DNA of 24,320 nucleotides from Gnetum montanum (Eukaryota; Streptophyta; Gnetopsida; Gnetales; Gnetaceae), in assembly GCA_015680685.1 (NCBI GenBank), contig MNCI01017725.1, forward strand, positions 162,071 through 186,390. The letters run 5' to 3'. Of this stretch, positions 19,501 through 23,719 are shown in pieces; position 1 is the stretch's first letter; each line of letters begins with the position of its first letter. Made by a program: the position numbers and the translations under genes. The notes under the pieces were generated by a model. That model was not told where the DNA came from. It saw only the letters and a program-made list of their open reading frames with translations, and searched no databases.

Positions 19501-21600
19501 GGTGAGAATCGCAACCAATTGGTTTATCCATAAGAGATTTTGTTAGAATAAAGAAGCTTGAACTCACAGCACACAAATACATTCATAAATAACGTACTAG
19601 CATGCGTCAATTAAACAATTTTATTTTTATTTTTCCTCAAGGTTACGTTATGTCACCAAGAATTTTGTTATCGCAAATTCAAGTCAAGGTGAGAACTTGA
19701 AAAGCTGTGTTGGATTGAAAGTTTCTGGACCATGGATGTGACCTGCCATTCTGTTTTCAAAATTATCACAGCATAAGAAGTAGAGTTACAGATCATGTCA
19801 CAGTATCACAATAAAAAATAATGATTGTACATGATACTACAATCATTATGCTGAATCATTCCATACACATTCATTTCCTTATCTCGGACATTCTCGAGGA
19901 AGTTAGCTAGAAAATAGAGACTAGTTATATGGAGTTAGTTGTGGAGTGCAGTATGGCCATCATCTGGAATGATGGTAAGGTGCTTGGGCTCAATCCTAGG
20001 TGCAACAACTTGAAACAAGGTTAGGCTTTTGCTCATCTACTGGCCTTCCCAGGATCCTACTTATTAGGATGACCATTGAGCCTCTGAGTGATGCCCCTTT
20101 TTGGTTGCTGAGTGCAGTGAGTACATTGAGGTTCAAGTTGATATGACTGTATCATAGTTGACACAAAAAAGGTAAGGCTCACAGTTCCCTGGTTGGTATA
20201 TCACTTCTTATAGTACTGCCAATTTTGGATGATGTTTTGTCTAGCAAAATGTAGCCAAAGGTTGACCATATCTTAGCATGATTTCTGATAGATCAGTTGA
20301 ACCATCAACTTGTGGCTAATCCTAGTCTCTAGACCTAAAGGGTTTTGTTTTTTATGGTAGATGTCTACTGACAACCCTAGTCTTTTGCCTATAGATCCTC
20401 ATTCTTGTCTGGGGTAAAATAATTTAAAGCCTCTTTATTGATGAAATGCTGTATTAACCTTGCTTTTCGATTGGGTAGGGGCGCCATCTGGATTTGCGGT
20501 TGGTGCGGAACCAATGGTTATTAATAGACCCTAAAGCAGAATTCTTAATGTCAAGATCAAATGAAGGCAAAACTACTGGGGATTTCAAAGAAATGGGGAA
20601 AAGATTGGCGGAAGAGGTTGCATCATTTTTGAAAGCAAAAATCAGTTCAGCATCAAGGAATCCTTATGGTAGTTTCAGATTAAGTTTTGTGGGACATTCT
20701 ATTGGAAACATTATCATCAGAGCTGCACTGACTGGTATGTTCTTGGAATATATTGAGTGCTTCTTCCATATACGCTGGTTTGACTGAAAAATAATGGCTT
20801 AGCTAAAGAAAGCAGAAATTATCTTGTTTCAGATGATGCAATGAAGCCGTATCTCAATAACTTGCACACCTTCATGTCCATTGCCGGACCGCACTTGGGA
20901 TATTTATATAGTTCGAATGCTCTCTTCAGCTCTGGTTTTTGGTTTATTAAAAAACTGGAAGGATCTCATTTCATGCACCAGCTGACGTTTACGGATGACA
21001 TTGATATGGCTAATTCATATCTTTACAAGCTAGGACAGGTCTTTGCATAATTTTGTTTTCTATTGTGTGTATTTTTTTAATTTTGTGAATTTTTTGTTTT
21101 TTATATCTTTCTCCTTCAATCATTTTAATTTTATAAATATATGTGCTGTCTTCTCAATTCCCGCAGGAAAAAACATTCGAATATTTTCAAAATGTGATAT
21201 TGGTATCCTCTCCACAGGTAGTTCTGTAGTTAATATATGCATGCAAATTACTTGGTGCAGCATGATTTGTGTTAAGCGTCGAGTTAACACTAGAGATTTC
21301 CATGGTGGGCAGGATGGATATGTTCCCTATCACTCAGCACGAATAAAAATGTGCGCTGCAGCAGAAAAGGACACCAATAAGGGACCAATTTACGGAACAT
21401 TGCTTAATAACTGTATTGATCAAATGACATTGCCAGCTGAAGTTGACCGCGTGCTTTTACGTTGTGATGTTAACTTCATCCCTTCACCGCACTACGGTAG
21501 ACTGGATAATTACATTGGTAGATCTGCCCACATTGAGTTTCTTGATACTTGTGTATATGTCAACTTTATTATGTGGTCTTTCCCAAAATTATTTTTGTAA
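1262..21600 (+). CDS. FAM135: FAM135-type putative serine esterase (DUF676 lipase-like), 5'-partial, nine exons
   Basis: Joining 1262-1540, 1707-1840, 2065-2236, 2351-2410, 2559-2816, 20479-20734, 20833-21038, 21167-21217 and 21313-21600 gives 1704 nt, an open frame of 567 codons ending in TAA; every junction is GT-AG and the phases agree. The C-terminal half is an alpha/beta hydrolase: strand VVVCVHGFQG (about residues 293-302), nucleophile elbow FVGHSIGN with Ser375, SSPQDGYVPYHSAR with Asp473, and RSAHIEFL with His545. The order and wording match plant FAM135/ZW18 putative serine esterases of the DUF676 family. The N-terminal region of that family (DUF3657) is not visible and must lie upstream, so the start codon is outside the window. 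I see no signal peptide or membrane segment in the encoded part. The catalytic triad is intact and the frame is clean despite a 17.7-kb retroelement-filled intron, which argues for a living gene. The physiological substrate of the plant family is not established; esterase activity is inferred from the fold. Confidence 0.9.
1707..1840 (+). CDS. FAM135: FAM135-like exon b
   Basis: Acceptor GGGCAG and donor CATAG/GTAGGTAG bound 134 nt ending in phase 2. It encodes QDDELVGDSEQSLWTKLL and then the conserved family segment with FLGNQISLLWSSFLNYH, which aligns with RLLGTQLHYLWNTFLGFH-type sequence in angiosperm homologues. The split codon AG|G gives Arg. Confidence 0.85.
2065..2236 (+). CDS. FAM135: FAM135-like exon c
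   Basis: The exon follows acceptor TTTTGGACAG and encodes MHKVEILDQLRQQWAETRS and then VEWSLWLVYPPEL, typical of the family. The chosen donor (GGAT/GTTATGT at 2237) is not a strong consensus site. It is the site that ends in phase 0, as the next exon requires, and it precedes stretches without family resemblance. The 3' edge is therefore less certain than the 5' edge. Confidence 0.7.
2351..2410 (+). CDS. FAM135: FAM135-like micro-exon d
   Basis: This is a 60-nt, 20-codon exon between acceptor TTTTACACACAG and donor TTG/GTAAGG. It encodes SGSITASYVELHRKSISQML. The ELHRKSISQM part matches the family motif ELHRRSIAQM, which fixes frame and strand despite the short length. Confidence 0.85.
2559..2816 (+). 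CDS. FAM135: FAM135-like exon e, ends at HGFQ
   Basis: This exon is 86 codons in phase 0 between acceptor TTTTTGCAG and donor CAG/GTTTGTCG. It starts INNCCLQDMHIFGSP, matching INNRSIQDMHIFGDP in plant homologues, runs through a low-conservation linker, and ends with the first hydrolase strand, LRVVVCVHGFQ. The frame then has to jump about 17.7 kb to continue at G-R-H-L-D-L-R. Confidence 0.88.
2817..3730. other. Intron start, no recognisable element
   Basis: This is AT-rich intronic sequence after the donor. I see no protein homology in any frame, no terminal repeats and no clear SINE boxes. It may be remnant host intron. Confidence 0.4.
3731..4285 (+). repeat. Left copy of a diverged direct repeat flanking the TE nest
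   Basis: This stretch aligns by eye, with many substitutions and small gaps, to 18815-19580 in the same orientation. Shared landmarks are a ...CCACATTTTA...TGGTGTTTTG...ACCTCAATG... start, GTACCTTGCA, CCATATGCAT, a ...CATCAAATG... segment and an AAAGAAGCTT end. The right copy carries an extra SINE that this one lacks. The family is not recognised; it could be an old duplicated intron segment or the decayed LTR pair of an erased element. Confidence 0.55.
4442..4456 (+). repeat. Target-site duplication of the L1 (tail side)
   Basis: TTTTCCCTGAACTTT is repeated exactly at 5435-5449. It sits next to the poly-T (tail) end of the minus-strand L1, and one copy belongs to the host RTE sequence. Confidence 0.85.
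4457..5434 (-). mobile_element. 5'-truncated L1-type LINE with zf-RVT region
   Basis: The minus strand has a long frame at 5068-4730 with TETIDHASFTCPSKN and RKIKRLFLSLLYYIRFGRN, resembling the zf-RVT domain of plant L1 LINEs (ETIxHLFFxCP...KxxLLFLSLLWxIWxERN), with first cysteines lost. Further upstream, 5380-5080 retains KDSLKEYMVACNYY and MSKCLYGKYLV-like remnants in shifted frames. The insert starts with a T-tract on the plus strand at 4457 (the poly-A tail of a minus-strand element) and is bracketed by the exact 15-bp repeat TTTTCCCTGAACTTT. That is how 5'-truncated target-primed insertions look. Confidence 0.8.
5435..5449 (+). repeat. Target-site duplication of the L1 (5' side)
   Basis: This is an exact copy of 4442-4456, adjoining the truncated 5' end of the L1. 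Removing the L1 and one copy restores continuity of the surrounding RTE element. Confidence 0.85.
5921..7089 (+). mobile_element. RTE-type LINE, RT to 3' end, plus strand
   Basis: The fragment opens with QFGFM followed by stop-interrupted GRSTMEA-like sequence. It then encodes LIDLEKAYDRVPRDIIW (about 6030-6080), TVGLHHGFALSKYLFAIVIDE, WCMLFADDIMLVD with an intact FADD, and SRSKIEYMKCNFN. These are RT motifs of plant RTE elements. In-frame stops occur (for example TAA at 6271-6273). Later stretches match LYSAECW, QFGHVQRR-like and the 3' end GTAGCCAACCCC...TTGGGATAAGGCTAG, followed by the (ATG)n tail at about 7074-7088. The endonuclease is missing (5' truncation). Confidence 0.82.
7180..8645 (-). 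mobile_element. RTE-type LINE, endonuclease C-term to RT, minus strand, 3'-truncated
   Basis: Read 8645 to 7180 on the minus strand, there is an endonuclease tail like MTFKNRSNSTQTDYIMV, then a lysine-rich linker with CFKNRQQSRIQDDFERYKLA and KYVAKKIVSKAKLDAFDSFY (8327-8004). RT blocks follow: ERAIDQCLQQESTVSKNQF, FIDLEKADDRVP, STLSPYLFDIIMD and NDISWCMLIVDI. The FADD catalytic box has become IVDI. It lacks the normal RTE 3' end and ATG tail, so sequence after the RT active site is lost or replaced near 7180-7200. Frameshifts separate the blocks. Confidence 0.78.
8879..9264 (+). repeat. 193-bp tandem duplication inside the 3' LTR
   Basis: Two head-to-tail units, 8879-9071 and 9072-9264, are nearly identical. 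The differences I see are transitions, including AACG/AATG, CACG/CATG and GCAG/GTAA pairs, with the C or G form in the second unit. The other LTR has one unit, so the duplication arose after insertion. Confidence 0.88.
9483..9491 (-). promoter_or_regulatory. TATA box of the copia 3' LTR
   Basis: The minus strand reads TATAAATAG, identical to the site in the 5' LTR. It is retained by homology and would direct transcription leftward out of the element. Confidence 0.45.
9649..10014 (-). pseudogene. copia RNase H, C-terminal part
   Basis: It reads LVTLSTTESKYVALTEACKE, LWMKRFL, FCDSLSAIHLAKN, KHIDIRFHFIKE and NVADALTKP, the textbook copia RNase H series. The catalytic Glu and Asp of this half are present. 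It ends with TAA about 19 bp inside the 3' LTR, as expected for the C-terminus of the polyprotein. A stop splits it from the RT frame upstream. Confidence 0.85.
10015..10884 (-). pseudogene. copia reverse transcriptase, C-terminal half
   Basis: It contains LKKSLYGMKQAPRQWNKRFD and the active-site box LLLYVDDMLIAG (YVDD at 10656-10645, intact). MKDLGQAKKILGMNI, VVGSLMYAM, TLPDIAYAV and HWLAVKWILKYLKGT follow. A stop separates it from RNase H. The frame runs through an N at 10280 with an exact 41-bp duplication on either side, giving a repeated YAMVYTLPDIAYA; this is probably an assembly join rather than biology. RNase H begins with FVYANFAANHD, where the family has DADWAGD, so an acidic residue is lost. 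Confidence 0.85.
10239..10321. repeat. 41-bp exact duplication flanking a single N
   Basis: 10239-10279 and 10281-10321 are identical and separated by one N at 10280. An overlap left unmerged when two contig ends were joined would look like this. The true copia RT probably has one copy. Confidence 0.85.
10863..11177 (-). pseudogene. copia reverse transcriptase, N-terminal half
   Basis: It encodes KWLPKGRKPLECKWLYRIK, KARLVLKGYAQKPGINFQEI and LVACMDLELEQLDIK, the RVT_2 opening of copia elements. A one-base deletion in an A run (10905-10908 on the plus strand) shifts the frame, so the expected KTAFLHGDLEEEIYM continues in the next frame. The segment 11191-11520 upstream, rich in Gln/Glu and with RRSTRATKPPDRFSPSLNY, is the usual linker between integrase and RT. 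Confidence 0.82.
11517..12248 (-). pseudogene. copia integrase catalytic core (DDE with D-to-N)
   Basis: The rve core reads VYSDVFGPMTSISLGG (first Asp present) and FVTFTNNSTRKVWVYMLKSK. It then has CLQTNNNGEYTS where the family has LRTDNGGEF, so the second catalytic Asp is Asn (codon 12047-12045). PQENGVAER follows, with the Glu present. It ends with the copia GKDISYSHLKIFGYEAF and RDIKFKENMMF region. The frame continues without a stop from the zinc domain after 12366. Confidence 0.85.
12249..12863 (-). pseudogene. copia protease and integrase zinc-binding region
   Basis: The protease reads DIWLINSGASFHICLD. The family motif is D-S-G-A, so the catalytic Asp is Asn here (codon at 12803-12801). 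It continues FVYAANEKALKVIGIGSISL, then the integrase HHCC domain: HRCLGH (both His), and after an in-frame TAG (12368-12366) the CKDCLVGK pair. The domains are recognisable, but the protease should be inactive. Confidence 0.8.
12880..13597 (-). pseudogene. copia Gag (UBN2-type) with degenerate zinc knuckle
   Basis: The frame opens at ATG 13597-13595 with MERLQRMEKLVRRNWNVW and hits an in-frame TGA at 13474-13472. It continues MSNVDWRKIKTKALSFIHPT, then DLWQTLKNRFDKVS, a typical copia Gag (UBN2/retrotran_gag) core. It stops again at about 13163. Further on, a basic stretch of Arg/Ser/Lys precedes ECWFYKK followed, after a one-base shift, by HLKKGC. This corresponds to the CX2CX4HX4C knuckle with the second Cys replaced by Tyr. 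Confidence 0.8.
13608..14247 (-). repeat. 5' LTR of the copia element (640 bp)
   Basis: This is the partner of the 3' LTR, with one unit of the segment duplicated there and an extra stretch of roughly 25 bp near 13980-14005. Over the 193-bp segment I count about 20 differences from the second unit of the 3' LTR (about 10%), mostly transitions. The Gag start codon lies 11 bp inside it. I do not see a convincing initiator-Met primer-binding site between. Confidence 0.88.
14076..14084 (-). promoter_or_regulatory. TATA box of the copia 5' LTR
   Basis: The minus strand reads TATAAATAG in the context TCCTTATAAATAGAAGG, about 163 bp into the 5' LTR. This is a plausible U3/R boundary for an LTR of this size. 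The same site is preserved in the other LTR. Confidence 0.55.
14320..14640 (+). pseudogene. gag-like coding fragment
   Basis: In one frame, with stops, this reads VLLQTLVENLENILRQYHKQ and VGVSHIKESLSS, then a Ser/Thr-rich VRSSDESPRNQVPLTFQNPL and a Ser-rich run. A heptad-like Leu pattern followed by a low-complexity Ser/Pro region resembles the N-terminus of plant LTR-retrotransposon Gag proteins. It may be the displaced 5' part of the gypsy-like relic at 16640-18563. The assignment is tentative. Confidence 0.35.
14673..14751 (+). repeat. 21-bp direct repeat, 58-bp period
   Basis: An identical 21-bp sequence (GTTTGGAT, seven to eight A, TTGGG) occurs at 14673-14693 and 14731-14751. It borders the GC-rich palindromic block that starts at 14749. 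Confidence 0.8.
14749..14805. other. GC-rich block with three adjacent palindromes
   Basis: This is the only strongly GC- and CpG-rich stretch in the intron. It contains GGGCCC (14754-14759), CCCCTAGGGG (14770-14779) and a perfect 5-bp hairpin GTCGG-CAA-CCGAC (14783-14795). I recognise no protein or RNA family in it. Confidence 0.5.
14933..15977 (+). mobile_element. RTE-type LINE, from RT active site to 3' end, plus strand
   Basis: It begins DEIPWCILFADDIVLVDMA with FADD intact, then SKGLKISKSKTKYIECNFN and CYLGSMLQLDVEIDKDIRNK. After an insertion at about 15232-15461 it resumes with ASGVLYNKRIPIKLK-like sequence, YGV.CWTVQKR, EMRMLRWILNVTRRNK and WFGHVQRRSDNEPI. It ends GTAGCCAACTCC...TTGGAACAAGGCTAG and a (GATGAT)n tail at about 15954-15976. 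It is strongly 5'-truncated, with many stops. Confidence 0.8.
15232..15461. mobile_element. About 230-bp insertion inside the RTE copy
   Basis: Compared with the RTE at 5921-7089, about 230 bp are extra between ...AGATTAATG and GGCTAGTGGTGTTC. The insert begins TGTTGGGTCC and is flanked by TGTAG on both sides (15227-15231 and 15462-15466), consistent with a 5-bp target duplication. The start looks like an LTR end, but the right end is not a clear CA, so a short non-autonomous element or solo LTR remnant is only suggested. Confidence 0.45.
15978..16640. other. Unassigned intronic stretch
   Basis: This segment lies between the RTE tail and the gypsy-like relic. I find no protein homology; a segment rich in CACTG/CAGTG words at about 16335-16620 may be decayed retroelement leader sequence, but nothing definite is seen. 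Confidence 0.3.
16640..18563 (+). mobile_element. Degraded Ty3/gypsy-like relic (Gag and RNase H, no RT or integrase seen)
   Basis: In shifting frames with stops, 16743-16931 encodes SVKDFIARFERVY, KALQLEIVIWLKKD and NLNQAISEAVK, a retrotransposon Gag core. 17163-17457 is an acidic linker ending DYNLRCKTKKQ. 17530-17640 reads AYDLIFDIKEIGANIGIYEF and LKLEENRNKMVHEF, like the segment before the protease in plant gypsy elements. 17885-18215 reads QLYFDWAVNLNDNGAWIVLI, NSAENEALCKVLNYAFERK and RRHVHRTEQLLEKFIHFVP, an RNase H-like fold. A GTTGAGGGGCA tract at 18553-18563 resembles a gypsy polypurine tract followed by TG. RT and integrase are absent between these blocks. Confidence 0.55.
18564..18830. 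other. Possible start of a decayed gypsy 3' LTR
   Basis: This stretch follows the polypurine-like GAGGGGCA tract and starts TGGTTTGC. No matching 5' LTR with the same start was found, so the LTR call rests only on the tract. A segment at about 18695-18750 (TGCACAAACATCTGCACC, then AGCAAAATTGGTGTAAA) resembles 8690-8735. Confidence 0.3.
18815..19580 (+). repeat. Right copy of the diverged direct repeat flanking the TE nest
   Basis: It aligns with 3731-4285 in the same orientation: the CCACATTTTAT...GGTGTTTTG...ACCTCAATG start, TCAACAGGTACCTTGCA, TACCCTATTTGAG, CCATATGCAT, ATTGCAAAGC and AATAAAGAAGCTTGAACTCA. It is longer because a SINE of about 180 bp sits at 18897-19075, and it has other small gaps. 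Confidence 0.55.
18897..19075 (-). mobile_element. tRNA-derived SINE, minus strand, with 9-bp target duplication
   Basis: On the minus strand it reads AGAGTGATAGGAAGGTGTTTG (A-box-like), CTCTTAAGTTGTAAGACC, then AAGTTTGAGTCTGG (B-box-like, consensus GGTTCGAGTCC), as in plant tRNA-derived SINEs. CAATGTATA occurs on both sides (18888-18896 and 19076-19084). The homologous repeat at 3731-4285 lacks exactly this segment, so it is a clean insertion. Confidence 0.7.
19585..19960. other. Intronic sequence, nothing recognised
   Basis: This is AT-rich sequence between the right direct repeat and a SINE-like repeat. No coding similarity or terminal repeats are seen. Confidence 0.35.
19963..20110 (+). 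repeat. SINE-like repeat, copy 1
   Basis: It starts near TGGAATGATGGTAAGGTGC (A-box-like GATGGTAAGGTGC). It shares with 22649-22765 the order AAG(A)GGTTAGG..TTT, AGGATC.TGCTT-like, AGGAT.A.CATTG.G.CTCT and GGTGATG.CCCTTTT. The two copies are diverged; assignment to a SINE is tentative. Confidence 0.4.
20111..20478. other. 3' end of the giant intron
   Basis: No element is recognised. It ends in TGCTTTTCGATTGGGTAG, a pyrimidine-poor but usable acceptor; the family motif continues immediately after it. Confidence 0.4.
20479..20734 (+). CDS. FAM135: FAM135-like exon f, nucleophile Ser
   Basis: Acceptor TTGGGTAG is followed by GRHLDLRLVRNQWLLIDPK, the exact continuation expected after HGFQ. The exon contains GDFKEMGKRLAEEV and the elbow FVGHSIGN; the nucleophile codon TCT is at 20698-20700. 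The donor is ACTG/GTATGT, leaving phase 1. It is 256 nt long. Confidence 0.92.
20833..21038 (+). CDS. FAM135: FAM135-like exon g
   Basis: Acceptor TTGTTTCAG and donor CAG/GTCTTTGC bound 206 nt. It encodes DAMKPYLNNLHTFMSIAG, PHLGYLYSSNALFSSGFW and IKKLEGSHFMHQLTFTDD, matching the PHLGYLYS...LLKKLK...HQLTLTDD block of plant homologues. The first codon is split (G|AT, Asp). Confidence 0.92.
21167..21217 (+). CDS. FAM135: FAM135-like micro-exon h
   Basis: This is a 51-nt, 17-codon exon between acceptor TTCCCGCAG and donor CAG/GTAGTTCTG, encoding EKTFEYFQNVILVSSPQ. It matches the KTLENFKNIILLSSPQ strand that precedes the catalytic Asp, and it is in phase 0 at both ends. It is easily missed because a longer unrelated frame covers it. 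Confidence 0.9.
21313..21600 (+). CDS. FAM135: FAM135-like terminal exon, catalytic Asp and His
   Basis: After acceptor GGTGGGCAG the exon opens with DGYVPYHSARI (catalytic Asp at 21313-21315). It continues through MLNNC-like LLNNCIDQM, RVLLRCDVNF and YIGRSAHIEFL (catalytic His at 21529-21531), and ends IMWSFPKLFL-TAA. The family ending is FIMWSFQDLFR, so the C-terminus is complete. Confidence 0.93.
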   Translation, partial: DGYVPYHSARIKMCAAAEKDTNKGPIYGTLLNNCIDQMTLPAEVDRVLLRCDVNFIPSPHYGRLDNYIGRSAHIEFLDTCVYVNFIMWSFPKLFL

Positions 21601-21945
21601 CCTACACTATTTGTATTGTCCTCATTATTAAAATTTTTTGAAAGTTTGCAGTGAAGTGTTAATCGATCACTTCACCGAGATATCTACTTGGTTTCCCAAA
21701 ATGTAACATTTTTCAAAATTAGCGTACCATAGAAAATTTGGTGCAAGTAAAGAAATAATTATTTACAAGACATTGGTAGATGTTAAGAGACTTCAGTTAT
21801 CATATTACATGCATAGAGTTTGCTAAATGTTTGTGATCCAGCATGTTTTCTTTTTAAGTAGTACTTTTTCCGCTGGACATGAAAGCGTTAGAAAGGGAAA
21901 AATCCCATTTACTTTCTGCACCTTCTCAGAAATCAAGGCCATGCA
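21601..21945 (+). other. 3' untranslated region and downstream flank
   Basis: This follows the TAA at 21598-21600 and is AT-rich. No single convincing polyadenylation signal can be chosen: AATAAA-like variants occur, but plant poly(A) signals are weakly defined. The cleavage site is unknown. Confidence 0.4.
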
Positions 21946-21954
21946 TAAATTATA

Positions 21955-22085
21955 AGATCCTCACTGGGAGCCCCAAATACTCATCCCAACAAGTGGGTCT
22001 TTGGGTGGTTTACTTCAAGTCAATGTGTTCAGGTTCAAACCTATGTCTTGATTTGAGAAATAAGCATTTTATTATCATTTAAATA
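21955..22085 (-). mobile_element. tRNA-derived SINE fragment, minus strand
   Basis: The minus strand reads AAATGATAATAAAATGCTT (A-box region), TTTCTCAAATCAAGACATAG, then GGTTTGAACC (B box), and ends in GGGGCTCCCAGTGAGGATC. The last part matches the 3' end of the SINE at 18897-19075 (CCTCCCAGTGATGACC), so both belong to one family. Confidence 0.55.
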
Positions 22086-22648
22086 ATAGTATTTATATGA
22101 ACATGTTGAGAAATAATCATCTTACTATTACTCTAAATAATAGTATTTATATAGACATGTTAGTGGAACCAAATAAATATACTATAGTTTTCATCTTTAC
22201 CATCTTGTTCAAGAGATTATGTGTCCTCATGCAAAATAATATTATTTTAAAAAATACCATTATTTAATAAAAAGTACTATTTTAATGTGAAATATATCAA
22301 TTGAATTGCAAAATTCCAAAAATGAATAACTTTGCCTACATAGGTCTATGTGCGGTCAAAGAAGTGCCATTGGGATCATCTTTTCATTTTTATTTATGCA
22401 ATTTATTTTATTTTTTAATTACTATCTTTTATTATTTATTTTAATTTTAATTTATGAAAATTATTTTTATTTCGTTATGAATATCCATTACAAGAGATTT
22501 TGCTATGCTATATTCATCTTTTCTCTTTATGATTTTAAATTTATTTTAACTCATGTTTTGATTAGTTTTCTAGAACAAGGTTTAGTCCTAATCCTAAGTT
22601 TGTACCATTTCATCAGTTATATGAGATTATAGATAGGGACTATTATTT
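22086..22648. other. Very AT-rich flank
   Basis: A short sequence of roughly 20 bp around AATAATAGTATTTATAT is repeated at about 22084-22100 and 22136-22153. The rest is T-rich, low-complexity sequence without recognisable genes. Confidence 0.35.
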
Positions 22649-22765
22649 GGAGTGATAGTAAGCACCTCATTTCTCAAGTTATAAATGTCCACTCGAAGAG
22701 GTTAGGTTTTCGTAGGATCTTGCTTGGCAGGATAAGCATTGTGGCTCTAGGTGATGATTCCTTTT
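22649..22765 (+). repeat. SINE-like repeat, copy 2
   Basis: This is the diverged counterpart of 19963-20110. It starts GGAGTGATAGTAAGCACC and ends GTGATGATTCCTTTTAT. It lies just 5' of the fifth RTE fragment. Confidence 0.35.
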
Positions 22766-22789
22766 ATATGAGATTATAGAAACTTAATA

Positions 22790-23495
22790 AGGTGTTCCAA
22801 GTTAGTGGTGTTTTATGCAATAAGAATGTTTCTATAAAACTAAAAAAAAAATTCACAGTACAAAAATTAGGTTGACTATTTTATATAGTGCTAAATGTTA
22901 GGATGTAACAAAAGCACCTTAGCAACAAATTAGCATGGTAGAAATGCAAATGTTTAGATAGACACTCAATGTTATAAAAAAAGATAAATTGTGTAATTTA
23001 AATATTAGAGGAAGACCTTAATTATAGATAAGCTACAAGAATAGTATTGACATGGTTTGGTCATGTCTTGTGTTTTTCAAAGAAAGGGTTAATCATTGAT
23101 CGATTAGATGTAGCATTGGAATTTTAGCACTTAAGTAGGTCAAACTTTTATATAACCTTAAATTTTCACAAAATATTAATGGTTTTCAAAATGAGTGATC
23201 TCAATAGACTTGATTAACTCACTGAAAATTTTCTAATTCTTTAAAGCCTCCAATCTAATTACTTTTCCAACTCTGTAAACACTAGTTATGTTCAAAGAAA
23301 ATTGTATATTGAGTCTCTCAAAAATGGTTGTGACATCACACTTCCCCGTAAGGCCAATGAGACAAAGAAAAGAAAAGAAAAATAGAAATAGTAAAAGATA
23401 GTATGAATAAATTGCAAATAAAAAGTCAAGGCTTAATAGAGACAAAAGAAAACTTATTTAGCCAACCTAATAAGGCTAGGATGATGATGATGATA
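22790..23495 (+). mobile_element. RTE-type LINE 3' fragment, plus strand, with an internal insertion
   Basis: It begins in the ASGVLCDxRxxxKLK region (GTGGTGTTTTATGCAATAAG). LTILYSAKC, VEMQMFR, LNVIKKDKLCNLNIRGRP and WFGHV-like pieces follow. After an insertion at about 23067-23290 it resumes with the QRRxxxEPIKK-like segment. It ends TAGCCAACCTAATAAGGCTAGG with a (ATG)4 tail at about 23480-23494. No long open frame is left. Confidence 0.72.
23067..23290. mobile_element. About 220-bp insertion in the RTE fragment
   Basis: Aligned with the other RTE copies, the read-through TTTGGTCATG...TTCAAAGAAAATTG is interrupted here. TTCAAAGAAA occurs at 23076-23085 and 23291-23300, which may be a target duplication or a coincidence. 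No inverted terminal repeats or coding sequence were seen. Confidence 0.4.
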
Positions 23496-23499
23496 ATTT

Positions 23500-23690
23500 T
23501 GTATTTAGGATGGGGAGGGGACAGGAGGGGAGGAGGCAAGGGTAAGACAACCCAAGACATATAGCCAACATGATATACATGAAGAAATACAGAGGAATAT
23601 AATAATTAGTGCAACTCAATTTTGCAACCTTCTGCTTGCAAATCCCTATCAGAAAATATGCTAACCACTTGAGCCACCCCTGGTTGGCAG
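23500..23690 (-). mobile_element. tRNA-derived SINE, minus strand
   Basis: The minus strand begins GGGGTGGCTCAAGTGGTTAG. The A-box match TGGCTCAAGTGG is at 23676-23665 and a B-box-like GGTTGCAAAATTG at 23629-23617, about 35 bp apart. It then has a tRNA-unrelated pyrimidine-rich body (CCTTGCCTCCTCCCC). It abuts the (ATG)n tail of the RTE fragment. Confidence 0.6.
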
Positions 23691-23719
23691 AATCATAATA
23701 AGTTTTAGTAATTGAAGTA

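Larger units (their letters stand above)
2817..20478 (+). other. Giant 17.66-kb intron of the FAM135-like gene
   Basis: The donor is GTTTGTCG at 2817 and the acceptor TAG ends at 20478. The flanking exons join in phase 0 and restore the HGFQ-GRHLDLR motif. The intron contains at least four RTE-LINE pieces, an L1 fragment, a complete copia element, a gypsy-like relic, SINE-like repeats and a pair of older direct repeats. The other seven internal introns are 166, 224, 114, 148, 98, 128 and 95 bp. Confidence 0.88.

Noticed and set aside
21043-21600. A single 185-codon plus-strand frame taken as one gene
   Set aside because: Its first part is intron translation (Phe/Asn-rich). The true product uses exon 21167-21217 in another frame and then 21313-21600, which restores the family motif SSPQDGYVPYHSAR.
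23664-23680. A tRNA gene near 23600-23690
   Set aside because: Only A- and B-box-like matches are present. No cloverleaf or acceptor stem can be formed, and the body is SINE-like.
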